DNA of 64,000 nt, from the NCBI GenBank assembly GCA_029339505.1, contig JAQISU010000132.1, positions 8,802,001-8,866,000 on the forward strand, in the 5' to 3' direction. Each line of letters starts with the position of its first letter. The first letter of the stretch is position 1. Below the pieces are notes generated by a model. It was not told the DNA's origin. It saw only the letters and a list, made by a program, of their open reading frames with translations, and ran no database searches. A program made the position numbers and the translations under genes. Positions 13,086 through 23,304 of this stretch are shown in pieces. Origin of the DNA: Unio delphinus (taxonomy: Eukaryota; Mollusca; Bivalvia; Unionida; Unionidae).

Positions 13086-13741
13086 CGAATATTTAATCAA
13101 GTCCGATACAAAATCTTGATCTCGGGTCGTGCAAATTTATCGTTACAAATCCATGTGGAATTGACTGAGCGTGACTAAAGAAATTTTTAAAGAGATTATA
13201 ATCCATATCTCCATTGTATCAGGTCTGGTGAATATTTCGTAGCGTATGATTGTCAACTCCATTGAATACAGCAAGAATATTACAGTTTTCCTTGATCACT
13301 TTTGGTATTTGTGTATACTTCTGAGTAACATATATCACCTCGGTATTTGTATGCCAACTCTGGAAAATATCCTGGCAGGGCTTGCTTGTCTATCTAACAT
13401 CACATCAACAAATACGACTAAATTGTTAATACTTCTATCAAAAGAATCAACACTCGGTGCTTCCTAGACATCGGTTATAAACTCAACAATATCCTCATCG
13501 ATTTCCGATTTTGCTTTTTCGTTAAAATCCTTTAACACCTCGCAACATCGCTGATCGTCTACACTCGGGACTATTAAACACAGGTTGTCCCATTTCAACC
13601 ATCTCATTATTAAATTAAATAGCAGTTGTGTCTTACCACTTCCAGATGGTCCGATTATAATCATGCGAATAGACTTTGGTAGCGCTGCATGATGCTTAAC
13701 TGGTTCTCGTGTTTTTGTCGCCGAAAATTAATTACATTCAT
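13085..13741 (-). pseudogene. Packaging ATPase (FtsK/A32-like), element 1
   Basis: Would package DNA into capsids; Polinton ATPases belong to the FtsK-HerA superfamily. The Walker A motif GPSGSGKT is intact at about 13630-13655, followed by 'LIMRWLKW' and 'LIVPSVDD'. The true start is probably 13741 (MNVINF, as in element 2), and a frameshift near 13690 separates it from the Walker A frame. Downstream frames are broken. The C-terminus near 13085-13165 matches the better-kept C-terminus of element 2. Start lies 17 bp from the divergent start of the zinc-ribbon/PLA2 gene at 13759. Confidence 0.85.
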
Positions 13742-13758
13742 GTTATTATAAATAAATT
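13742..13758. promoter_or_regulatory. 17-bp divergent intergenic region, ATPase / PLA2 gene
   Basis: Only 17 bp, all but one A or T ('gttattataaataaatt'), separate the two head-to-head start codons. Element 2 keeps exactly 17 bp at the same place (30566-30582). Any promoter must therefore be shared or reach into the coding regions. Confidence 0.5.
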
Positions 13759-14271
13759 ATGGATCTATATTATGTGAAATGTAAGAAGCATACTAGCAAA
13801 AACGACTTGACGACGATTACAATTAAAAATAAAAAATCGGCACTTGCTGGTAAGTGTGTACAATGTGGTACAAAAATATTAGATTTGTTTCTTTAGATGT
13901 TATTAAAAAATGCGAGGTGATATTGCAGCCAAGCTAGTAAAACTCCCTGGAACACCATGGGCAAAATATCCAGGAGAAAAACACCTTCCTGGGTATAGTT
14001 CTTGTGGACCCGGGACCAGGCTCTATATCAGACTCGATGATCAGAACCATCCCTGACCCGGTGAAAACCCAATAAACGCCATTGATAAGGCGTTTCATGC
14101 TCATGATGAAGCTTATAACAGCAGCAATCTGCAACACAGACATATCGTAGATGTGAACTTGATTCAAGCGTTGAATTATATCACTGATTAATCCTTCAAA
14201 GAAAAATTTGCTTCATGTTTGATAGCATCGGCGATGAAAAGTAAATTGATGTTGGGAGCTGGTAATTAATA
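13759..14271 (+). pseudogene. Zinc-ribbon + phospholipase A2-like protein, element 1
   Basis: The N-terminus has two Cys pairs (CKKH/VKC and CVQCG), a small zinc ribbon of DUF5679 type. After a linker comes 'PGTPWAKYPGEKHLPGY', then 'GPGTRLYIRLDDQN', 'PINAIDKAFHAHDEAYN' and 'HRHIVDVNLIQALNYI'. A GPG(T/N) calcium-loop-like motif followed by a His-Asp-x-x-Tyr motif is the signature of the parvovirus VP1-type PLA2 domain, used by virions to cross endosomal membranes. Frameshifts and in-frame stops (for example the TGA after 'QNHP') make it a pseudogene. Followed 6 bp on by the integrase start, so probably co-transcribed with it. Confidence 0.75.
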
Positions 14272-14276
14272 ACATC

Positions 14277-15070
14277 ATGGAATCTATGTATTATTACCCA
14301 AGAGGATACTGGAGGGATAAATCAGCAATCAGTAAACTCGCTAGCGCAGCAAAGGTGACAAATACTACTGCAGCTGATTGGATATCCAAACAGGCAATAT
14401 GGCAAATTTATCTACCACCGCCTAAACAAATTAACTTTTCGCGTTTTGATGTAATCGCATCTAATGAGGTTCGTCAAGCTGATATACTATTTATGCCGCA
14501 TGATGGTGTTTACAAGTGTGCTAACTGTAGCTGATGTTGCGAGTAGATGTAAACAAGCAGAAAATCTAAAAACAAAATCATCAACTGGTGGCTTCTGCGT
14601 TTGAAAGGATTAATCGACGAGGTCCTCTGCATTATCCAAATCTATTACAAGTTGATCCTGGCAAGGAATTTCAAGGTGCAGTGTTATCAACAATGAAGCA
14701 TCATAATGTCACCATCAGACGAGGACATACTGCATTACATCGCGATCAGGCAATTGTTGAACGATTTAATCGGACACTTTCTGAGCCGTTATTTGGATAT
14801 CAATACCCGAAGGAATTTATTCAGGATAAACGATCTCGTGAATGGGTCAGAAAATGATTCAACAAACAAAACAACCAACACTCAGCAATATCACTGTTAG
14901 ATATTTATATGAACCTGGAGAGCTTGAAGGTAGCAAAAAAAAGCTACTGATCCTATTTAGAGTGATACTGCACATATAATATCGAACATAACGAGATCTA
15001 CGGGTAGACCGCCAGTATATAGGTTGGATTCAACTGCTCCTCAGCGATGATTACAGGTCATACCTCAATT
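14277..15070 (+). pseudogene. Retroviral-type (rve) integrase, element 1
   Basis: Catalyses integration of the element. The first part reads 'YYYPRGYWRDKSAISKLA' and 'PPPKQINFSRFDVIASNE', with catalytic Asp 1 in 'QADILFMPHD'. After a frameshift near 14525 the second part gives 'LLQVDPGKEFQGAV' (Asp 2) and 'AIVERFNRTLSE' (Glu), completing a D,D,E triad. Further frameshifts follow near 14850. The start ATG at 14277 follows the PLA2 gene's stop closely. C-terminal part degraded up to about 15070, where it meets the convergent HNH end of the replication gene. Confidence 0.9.
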
Positions 15071-15084
15071 ACCGCCGCGTGGTC

Positions 15085-18000
15085 TTAACTAGCACTTCTG
15101 CGTCTGTTGCACTCAAGACAAGTCAGCATCACATTATCTCTGGTATGACCAAGGCTGCTATTTTTTCTGTCTACGGTAAATTGGCGGGGGTCTTTATTCG
15201 ACCAACACCAACGCATTATATAATTGCAACTCGCGAAGTGAATATACAGTTGTTGTTTCAGTGTCATTATAAATTCAGCATCAATGTCAAATTTTCTGTT
15301 AATTTTTTGTCCTGATGTTTATAACCAGAGATTTTTTTCTGATTATATCATGGCTGTCAATATCACTTATTGTAGTGTCATTATCATCTAAAACAACTTT
15401 TCGACGTTGATGCATTCTTCGTACTCTGGACACTACAAGATAAACCAAATTCGACCACTCGATATGATTATCTACGATGCAAACAATTGTATCGGATATA
15501 GTCAAACCTGCGTTGAATGTATCGTAGCTGCGTATCCTAACTTCCATGGAGATGTATCAGCGCGCAATGCATCTTCGACAACACTGATATCAACAAGCAC
15601 AATATCATTTAACACAAGAATTTGTTTTTCACTTTGTCCAGGAATATCAACTTCAATATTTGGTATTCGTGTATCATTGGATCTCTAACACAGCGGCACC
15701 GGTAGTGTTGCAAATTTTTCTCTGTGTGTGTTAAATAACTTCATCTGAATTGTATCTCTGAATATTTTTCTACTTGCCGCTATCAAATCATTTGGTCTCC
15801 ACTTTTCCCACAAATCATTTATGGGGGTTTCCGAAATTATTTCACGCGCTATTTCACACTGGATTCTATCCGGTTGTAATCTGATTAATTTCTTGAACTC
15901 GCATAATTCATTATCAAGTGCTTGATGATCGGTATTAATTTCTTCATAATAGTCTATACAATTCTTCAGCCAATCATGTGGGGATAAACCGACAAATGGC
16001 GGTGGTTGACTATAATCGCCACACATTATCACTTTTGTATTCGCTAGCAATAACCAATCGAGAAACCTTTATAATACATCTAACTACGATGTGCAAATCT
16101 CATCCCAAATGATGATTTCTGGAATATATTTCTCGCCCATTCGATCAGTAGTATATTCGTCAAATTTCCATCGCAAGAAGCGTTGATAAGTGCAAGCAAT
16201 AATTCCTCGATGCTTCATCTATCTTGCAAGTCTATGTGTTGGTGTTAGCACAATCATGTTTGATTTCCCTCGAAATAATTCAATCGCATGGTCATCTTCC
16301 CAGACCCACCACAGCCGTTTAAGTAACTGGTTTTATATTTACATGATGGATCGGAACACGACGGTGCATTAGATAGTTCTGATATCTGATTAATGTTCAA
16401 GTAATTGTTTTCAATACAATAATCGCGCAGCATTTCTTTTTAAATTCTCCATGATCCCCAACTCTCGTCTGAATTTGTAAATTCAGCCACTGATTCTTTA
16501 TGTTTTACTTTTATATAAGATGAATCAGTGGCTACTCTAACTGCAATGTCAGGAAATCTATTTATCATCGAAATTAAATTAATATAAGCATACTCCAGCA
16601 TAAACGAACTTAAGTACGTACATTGAGGATTTTTTTCCATCTGCGTAAGTAACAATTGTACCCAATTTGGTTCCTTCGGACAAGAAAGCCTCTTTACAAT
16701 CGACTTATATACCCCTAGATGTTACATCTGCGATTATAAAATGGTATTCAGTATCATCTATAATTAACCACGAAGAATATCGTTTGTGGTCGTATTTTGC
16801 ACCCTGTGAGAACTAACCAATTATTCCTCTACATAAATCGTTTGCGTGCTTATTTCTAACTTCAAAGATTTCTTTGGACCATTTCGCGATATATTCTTTG
16901 TCGAGATCAGGGAAGATTTTTTAGTTTTGGTGATTATACTATGTAGACTATCAGGTTGTGGTAACCATACTTCAATTTGTTTTCGCTATGATGTAATTGC
17001 TTCTCTGACAATCAGCGATATCAGCATTTTATAATAAATCTTATACCCTAATAACAAAATTGACACCCAGTGTTTTTCAGAGATGTGTCTACCAAACCAA
17101 ACATAACAGCATGAATTAAGTCCTTTTACCAATTCAAATGATACCACACGAGCGAATCTGGTTAAATCCAAATCAGGCAGTGGTCCATTAATCACAACAC
17201 GGGTCATCTCATGTGTGGGATGTCCAAATCTTTTGAAGAACTCAGAACACTCTCCATACCCAAGAAACATCCCTGGATACCACGCAGTCATATCAACCGA
17301 AAATATGTTTTCAGGGTCGTACATTGAATTCCATAATCCACTATGGCCGCTTTCAACGCAGCTTGATTCGATATCTGAGAGAAATTCTTCTTTTGTTGGT
17401 TTCTGTACATTTCTTTTTTCTCGTGAAGTGAGCTGCAACTGACTGAATTGTAAAACAGTTTGTTTTAATAATTGTTCGTCGTAATCCATTGAAAAACTAC
17501 TAGCTAGTTTCTTTCATCTCGTTTTAGAGGGCTTCACGGCGGTATAATTCGCCAGTGGGTCTTACAAATTTATCGAATTTACCCTCTTCGTCTTCAAAAT
17601 TGTGAAGTAACCACACTGGTACAGAATCGTTTTTACTTAACTGATAAATAAAATAAAATCAATTTCCCGTGTAATATTGTCTGGTTCTGTCCCGCGGAAA
17701 TATTTTACCGAAGGTGTCCACGCGTGTTCATTATGGTCAATAATGTTAATTCGAGCTCCAATTGATTTATATTTCGATTAGTGAAATACATCTCCTGTTA
17801 TCGTCATTACGGTTATTGGGAATCTAAATGATGTTTCTAATTTGGCTATATCTTGAATTATTGCTTCGCTCTCCTTCACTGTTAATCCCCATTCATTTAT
17901 TTTTTTATATCTTAGATCCGTCATTTTGTTTCCAAGCAACGCATTTGTAAAATTTTATATTATTCGTTCTGCTACACAATTTATTCTTGACAAATATTTC

Positions 18001-18496
18001 ATGGGTTTTAGTTTTTTAATACTCGCTTTATCATTTATCAAATAGATCCCATAAACAACTGCTGTTTTATGATAGGATCACTAGTAATATAGTTTTTCAA
18101 CCCCATTCAGAATTCCCCGTTCGGAGTCCTGATTCACAGTGACAGTTTTCTTATTTTTCAGGATGGGTTCAAATTTGTCGCGTATAATCCAATTCCCCGT
18201 TTCTGAGCGGATAATGAATTTCACTCTAAAAAACTACTTTTTCTTGTCAAGATGTGAGAATATCATTGCTGCTTTTTCGTCGTTCATGGTAGCATCAACA
18301 TTACCATCAATTCAAAATGTTGACCAACAATGAGATGCTCCATCGAGCTTGAATTCATTAAAACAATCACGGATTCTACCTAACATGCTTCAATCACTTA
18401 TTAGATTTTGTGGTACATCAGAGGAGACTATATCGAGATTTAATTCAACATTTTTTCCAATGGGGTAATTTTCGATAATCTCTCGAACTCCTCCAT
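15085..18496 (-). pseudogene. PolB - SF1 helicase - HNH replication protein, element 1
   Basis: One gene of about 3.4 kb, broken by frameshifts. From the start at 18496 (MEEFER): a long N-terminal region; polymerase block 'SVDMTAWYPG' (17270-17310), fitting PolB motif A; motif C as 'VRVATDSSYIKV' (16505-16560); Walker A 'NGCGGSGK' (16300-16325); Walker B 'WDE' (about 16105); motif III 'MCGDYSQPPP' (16010-16040); helicase motifs V/VI ('TISDTIVCIVDN', 'LVYLVVSRVRR'; 15430-15530); and a C-terminal HNH domain 'FTVDRKNSSLGHTRDN' + 'LTCLECNRRR' (15090-15190). Such a fusion would supply polymerase, unwinding and nicking in one chain. Other copies have the same order, so the fusion is ancestral. Family calls are from motifs only. 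Confidence 0.85.
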
Positions 18497-18525
18497 ATTA
18501 TAATTAACACAAGCATTTAAATAAG
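18497..18525. promoter_or_regulatory. Divergent promoter region, PolB / zinc protein, element 1
   Basis: Shares 'aagcatttaaat' and an A/T-rich 'attataattaac' with the same place in element 3 (62100-62139) and in the fragment at 51100-51132. The zinc gene's original start here is blurred by a 1-bp insertion near 18552. Confidence 0.5.
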
Positions 18526-19390
18526 AATATTATTATATAATGAATCATTGCCAAATGGTTTATGCTAGGATCAGTAACCGCTTGTAACAAATCATGTAGA
18601 AATAAATTATGTGAATATCATTTACAAAGTGTACGTCGTGAGAGTTTTGGGCCCTTATCTTGCATACGATGTAGGGTAGGTGTGCGTAGTAAGTCGCAGT
18701 TATATCTCAAATGCGTTGGTAAGCGATACAGAGAGATAAAGCACTATTATGATAAGAGAATTAAAGATTCCATCAAAATTTCCATCAATGATTCCGACTC
18801 TGACTCTGTCCCTGACAGCGTCCTTGACAGAGTCAAGGACAAAATCATATGAACACCTCAAGACTACATTGATAGATTCTCAAGTAATAATTGAAGCAAA
18901 TAATGAATTAGACAAATATTATTTCAACCACATCCTACGGTCATTGATTATGAAGTATCTCGTGATAGTATTGTCAGACACCGCAGACTGAAACAACCAT
19001 TATGGACGAACAATAGTCTTGGATATCTTATTTTAGTCTTGGATATCTTATGCTGGAAGGAAAAAAATATTACTGTCACAGAATCGTATACTAGTGTTTC
19101 CATGGATTGATTGAAGATGGTTTTGTAGTTGATCATATTGATTCTAATCCTAAGAACAATTCTTTAGATAATCTTCAAGCTATAACACAAACTGAAAACA
19201 CCAAACGAGGAGAGACTACAAAACACTCGAAAAATGCGAAACCTCTAAAATAATTTAATACAGAAATAACGAAGAAAGAGTATTTCAATAAATACATCAA
19301 GCTGGAAAGTATTTCGATATCTGTGGAGCTTATGTACGATATGATGCAGAACAAATATATCAATCAACGATTTCAAAGCGAACTGGACAT
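18526..19390 (+). pseudogene. Zinc-ribbon + HNH endonuclease, element 1
   Basis: The N-terminal part carries 'CNKSCRNKLCEYH' and 'CIRCRVGVRSKSQLYLKC', a multi-cysteine zinc-binding region, then 'GKRYREIKHYYDKRI' and a Ser/Asp repeat ('NDSDSDSVPDSV'). After a TGA at 18850 and frameshifts, 19030-19220 encodes 'GYLMLEGKKYYCHRIVY', a stop, then 'CFHGLIEDGFVVDHIDSNP' and 'NNSLDNLQAITQTENTKR'. This is an HNH_3-type endonuclease core (VDHI...N.L.NLQ..T..EN). An 18-bp tandem duplication at about 19014-19049 shifts the upstream frame. Divergent from PolB. Element 3's version stops right after the zinc part, so this copy shows the longer ancestral form. Confidence 0.75.
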
Positions 19391-19404
19391 ATAATTAAAT
19401 TCGT

Positions 19405-19560
19405 TTACATCTAGAATATTAAGGGGAATAACTCATTTGGGCTTGTATACTGTTTATGAAAGACAGATAATCATTGCAGATCTCAAAGGGAGAATAACTT
19501 GTGTGGGCATGTATACGGTTTTTGAAACAGAGATATGAGTTACGGTTCTCAATGGGATTT
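19405..19560. repeat. Two-unit tandem repeat with AAGGG(A)GAATAACT
   Basis: Two units of about 75 bp, each beginning 'aagggg/aaagggag' + 'aataact' and containing 'gg(g)c(a/t)tgtata'. AAGGGAGATAACT is a very common short motif in molluscan DNA and supports that host assignment. Lies in the spacer of element 1, just before element 2's insertion point. Confidence 0.6.
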
Positions 19561-19719
19561 TTCGATGACTGAATGGCTTTTTTTGTGGTTTAACTGCTAT
19601 GTATCACAATGGAAATAATCAAGTAATTGTTTTGTGAGAAAACGAATCAAAAGGTGATATTACAACAATTGAATTCTTTTTCTTTGTATGCTTTCTTTCA
19701 AGTATTTGGTTTTCTTTAA

Positions 19720-19940
19720 ATGCAGCAGCAGGGGCGAATCAGACAACTTTTTAGAGGCGTCGATTTGGCAAACCAAGGCTGGATCCAAAATAAAAAAGCG
19801 TCAATTTGGCAAGCTAAGACTTACTCGTAAATGCTTTATAGAGGCTCATGAGTGAGAAAAAGACGCCACAATTGTTGTCCCCCCACCTGCTCCTGCTATG
19901 CGTGGTTAACAATCCTTGAAATTTATGATGAAAGTTGCTA
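19720..19940 (+). repeat. Left TIR of element 2
   Basis: Reverse-complement match to 31205-31425. Shared words from the outside inward: 'gaatcagacaac', 'tagaggcgtc', 'atttggcaaaccaaggct', 'gcgtcaatttggcaa', 'gaggctcatg', 'ccacaattgttgtc' and 'cctgct.ctgctatg'. Similarity runs on into 'taacaa..cttgaaatt..tgat', the mirror of the ATPase C-terminal codons at the other end. The TIR also holds an inner 'ctcctgct', the inverse of its own 'agcagcag' start, so it is partly palindromic. Confidence 0.85.
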
Positions 19941-19944
19941 CGAT

Positions 19945-20922
19945 TTTACAGACTAATTTGTAGGACCTCACGTTGTAAATCAATTAGATTATTGGACTGG
20001 TCAGTGAGTCTGAAATTAATTCTCGTTAGTGAATTATTATGACATCGCATATAGACTGGATTAGTTAGATACTCAATGATTAGAAACCCTGGAGAAGCTG
20101 TTGGTGCAAATGAATATAAAATATATCCTGCTGAGCTTGATTTGATCGCTCGAGATTTATTTGGTAACTTCCTTCGATAACATCACTTACTAAATTCAAT
20201 GCAATTACCGAGGATAAATTAACGTTTTGAGGAGCGATATGCCTGCCGCCTCCGTCTGGGTCATTATTATGTGTCAGGATATTTGTTTGTGATATTTTTT
20301 CCACGCAGAATATATCTTTGTGAAACCTTCATCGATGATATCATTGATATATTTTTTTAGTTCATTTGCGTTATAAGCAGGAAATATAAATGTTGGAATA
20401 TCTTCTACGCGTATATTATTTGCTTTTGTAAATTCTGCTTTAGAATATTCCGAATTATTTTTACTGCTTGAATAAATCGTGTGTTAAATAATTTTGTGAG
20501 TTTATCTCAATAGCAGATGATAGTGTTGGTTCATGAACTGTTATAGCGATTTTCGATTCATTTCCAGTAATTGATTTTATTCTACGTTGAAATTAATTAT
20601 TGAATTGTTCGATTTGGTATGACCAAGATGGTAGCAAAACAACGTTCCAGTCTGGAGTCTCGTCTTCTTTATTCTTATTCGCAAACACCAAGGAATTATT
20701 CGGTTGCTGACCGCCAAATGATACCGATATAATATTTGGCCAACTGTGATATACTCGTAGTTTCGCTAACGTTATCTCCTTCACGGGAATCGGAGTAGGG
20801 AAATTCACACTGAATTCAAGATTCGTTGAGGTTATTGATATTATACTTGTTTTCACCGGGTAGGTATGTTCCGCTATTCGCTGAAGTAGTTCTTGCAGTG
20901 TTGTCATTGCTATAATACTCAT
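19945..20922 (-). pseudogene. Penton/minor-capsid-like protein, element 2
   Basis: Homologue of the intact gene at 52017-53390. The N-terminal part (20593-20922) is open and has 'LAKLRVYHSWPNIISVSFGG' and 'NNSLVFANKNK'. A frameshift region follows; the C-terminal domain resumes at 20304 ('DPDGGGRHIAPQNVNLSS', 'VIEGSYQINLERSNQAQ') and runs, again shifted, to about 19945. The middle is about 400 bp shorter than in element 3, so an internal deletion is likely. Confidence 0.75.
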
Positions 20923-21365
20923 GTTGTTTTTCTAGTTTTGACATCATGGAATCATAAACACGTACCATCGCTGAGAACTCATTATCTGATATTAATGTAT
21001 CATCAAGTGACGACGATATCATCAAGGATAATTGTGAGTACGCGGTTGACACAATGTGGAATTCAAGTAGGTATTCTTGTTTGTGCTAGCTGCATAAAGG
21101 TATTTTTTTTTTTTTGTTATTATCGAAAATTTCCTACGATTGTTGTTGACGCGGCTATACAAATTGGAACAGCTATCGGAGCAATCATTGTAACCGAGGA
21201 GAGTATAAAACCAGCTCTTGTGATTACACCACTCACCTAGTACACGGTAACATCAACTGCGGTGATTCTTCGTCGGTATTTTTTTTTTTTGACTTGATAC
21301 CACTCACTGAGGGTTTTGAGTTTGGTTTGAAATTCTCTGAAATGATCGTATTGCTGTGATGACAT
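20816..21365 (-). pseudogene. Two-helix membrane protein, element 2
   Basis: Homologue of 53197-53841. The C-terminal half is open ('STAYSQLSLMISSSLDDT', 'EFSAMVRVYDSMMSKLEKQ') and ends NLNES at a TGA at 20816, overlapping the start of the penton-like gene by about 107 bp. The upstream half with the hydrophobic segments is frameshifted, partly by homopolymer runs near 21105 and 21285. Element 1 also stops here, so this stop is the ancestral one. Confidence 0.75.
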
Positions 21366-21394
21366 CTTATTTATTACAACAGAATTCAATTTAG

Positions 21395-22324
21395 TTATTT
21401 ACTTAAATCGGCTACGAATTCCACATACCATGTTATTGATGCCCTAGCTAGATTACCATCGACTGCTATTATCAAGAAATGTTCAATTGTTTCCTTGTCG
21501 ATGAGTGTTGATATTGTATTGTTGATCCCAGATGAACTCCTTGATAAAATATTAAATTGAGTAGGTGATACTAGTGTTAATCGATAAATACCTTTGACGG
21601 CCGCGGTGATATTTAATATATTAGTGGATGTTGTCCACGCAAATCTCCGTGTTGCATCGCGTATGATATTTGTTTGTTCATGAGGAATTTTTGTTTTTTC
21701 AATCATTGTTATCATCCTCGGTAGATCAACTTTGATGGCGTCAGTGATCACTTTAATATCCGTGATTGTATCAAGTTTCGTGATGATACTAGTTAAATCC
21801 ATTTTAATATCTTCGGGTTTAGCATATTTTTTACCAAAAAATCTATCAATGGAGTCATCGGTTCCGTTAAAGTTTTTACGTAACATACCAAATTGAGATA
21901 CATGAGTGCCATAATCCGATCGTAGTTTTGTCATATTATCGATAGCAGTTTTTATTTCTGTTAGCTTCGGTGTGGTTACCGGTGGATTTTCAAAGAAATC
22001 CAATATGGGTTTGTCAATATTGTTAATTCTATCCATGATAGTTGATACAAGTACACCCGGTTTGAGTTTACCCTGATCGGAAAACAACGCGAAAGTATCT
22101 TCTACTGCGTTGCGTTGTTTAACTAAAATATCCAAAGAATCATTACTCGTTTTTAATTACCCTGACGATCTTGAAATACAACTATTTCATTAGTATCAAC
22201 ACTTGTTAAGTTCAACATCTCAGCTATTTCATCTTCGATTATGTTTTTTTATATCACCGGTTGCAGTGACATCGGCATTGGGTTTTTGCAACATTGATAA
22301 AGATCGTCCCCAAATATCAACCAT
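21395..22324 (-). pseudogene. Fibre-like protein, element 2 (single shaft repeat)
   Basis: Homologue of the 402-aa protein at 53904-55112. The start (MVDIWGRS) lies at 22324; a frameshift/stop region at 22140-22240 breaks the N-terminus; the 246-codon frame 21395-22135 is open. It has only one copy of the 31-aa unit ('DILVKQRNAVEDTFALFSDQ') where element 3 has five. The C-terminal head is kept: 'NITAAVKGIYRLTLVSPTQF', 'NNTISTLIDKETIEHFLI', 'TWYVEFVADLSK'. Role inferred from architecture: long thin repeat shaft plus small beta-rich head. Confidence 0.7.
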
Positions 22325-22330
22325 GTTATT

Positions 22331-23257
22331 TTAAAAATCTTTGATTTTCCAATTACTTTCTCTCTCTAAAATCTTCGATTTCCAGCGACTACTAGTATAT
22401 TCATTTGCGACTTGATGAGATGGTTTTCTCCATAATGAAATAGCGTCAAGGACATTTAATACTTCTATGCCGCCTATTGGTGGGTCATTTATTTTCCGTG
22501 TTGGTAGTGTTGAGCACCAAGTCTTCATTTTATGAAATGTGTTTAATTGTTGCATATAACTCATAAATTCTTTAGGTGGCGCTAATCCATATGAATCAAA
22601 GTAAACGATTACACGCGGATCAATCACGTATGCAACCCAGTAGGTTCCAAGTCCGGTACTGTTATCAAGATTAATGATACCGGTTTCAACGTGTTTTGGT
22701 TGTGCCGGCAACTGATCTCTCACAAAGACACCTGTACAGTTTTTAATCGTTAGTATTTTAGCAGCGTCGAGTAAATCAAAATTTGACATGGGAGTTAGTA
22801 AACTGTTCCTGGTATTCTCAGGCCGCTTCCTTTGTATCATGAATACGGGGTTCCGGGTAGTCTTAGACCCTTTCCCTTTTTTGCATCCTTGTCCAGTTGC
22901 TTTCTTTAATGCCATCCCTGCCGCAGTACCAACGGCTTCTAACGCTGCCGCTATCGCTACCGCTGGGGCTGCTGCCGCAATCAACGCTGATAACGCAGCT
23001 AACAACGGGAATATACCACCTGATTTTATCATGATTTTGATCGCAGCTGCAGAGAGATTTATCTGAACGCCTTTTTTATCTTTGAAAGCATCAATAAAGT
23101 GTTTTATCTGACGAGTTGTCAGTGATAATTTATTCTGACCACCAGACATCTGACTGTGTTTTAGCGTTATCGTGGTTCTACATTTTTTAGCTGATTCTGA
23201 TTGCAATTTTTTAATCTGACCGGGAGTCAATTTAACACTAATATGACTATATGACAT
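22331..23257 (-). CDS. pX/pVI-like domain fused in frame to adenain-type protease, element 2
   Basis: One open frame from MSYSHISV (23257). N-terminal part: basic/Gln-rich, then a long Ala-rich hydrophobic stretch (about residues 82-120) and Lys/Gly-rich tail, like small membrane-active core proteins. C-terminal part: protease homologous to 55119-55658. In element 3 and element 1 these are two genes in overlapping frames, so a small indel has joined them here. The catalytic residues are lost: the His of 'GTHWVAY' is Tyr (GTYWVAY) and the Cys of 'PPICG' is Gly (PPIGG); the Asp in 'VYFDSYG' remains. Open but almost certainly inactive as a protease. The upstream ATG at 23305 is possible but less like the other copies. 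Confidence 0.8.
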   Translation of the reverse strand: MSYSHISVKLTPGQIKKLQSESAKKCRTTITLKHSQMSGGQNKLSLTTRQIKHFIDAFKDKKGVQINLSAAAIKIMIKSGGIFPLLAALSALIAAAAPAVAIAAALEAVGTAAGMALKKATGQGCKKGKGSKTTRNPVFMIQRKRPENTRNSLLTPMSNFDLLDAAKILTIKNCTGVFVRDQLPAQPKHVETGIINLDNSTGLGTYWVAYVIDPRVIVYFDSYGLAPPKEFMSYMQQLNTFHKMKTWCSTLPTRKINDPPIGGIEVLNVLDAISLWRKPSHQVANEYTSSRWKSKILERESNWKIKDF

Positions 23258-23304
23258 TATATTTATAACAGATTGATCTAATTGTAACATGTTTTTGGAA
23301 AACA

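Noticed and set aside
19720..19940. A stand-alone MITE of about 190 bp with AGCAGCAG ends
   Set aside because: It occurs as an inverted pair exactly at the ends of element 2 and beside the late-block end of element 3, so it is the element's TIR; its inner palindrome only mimics a MITE.
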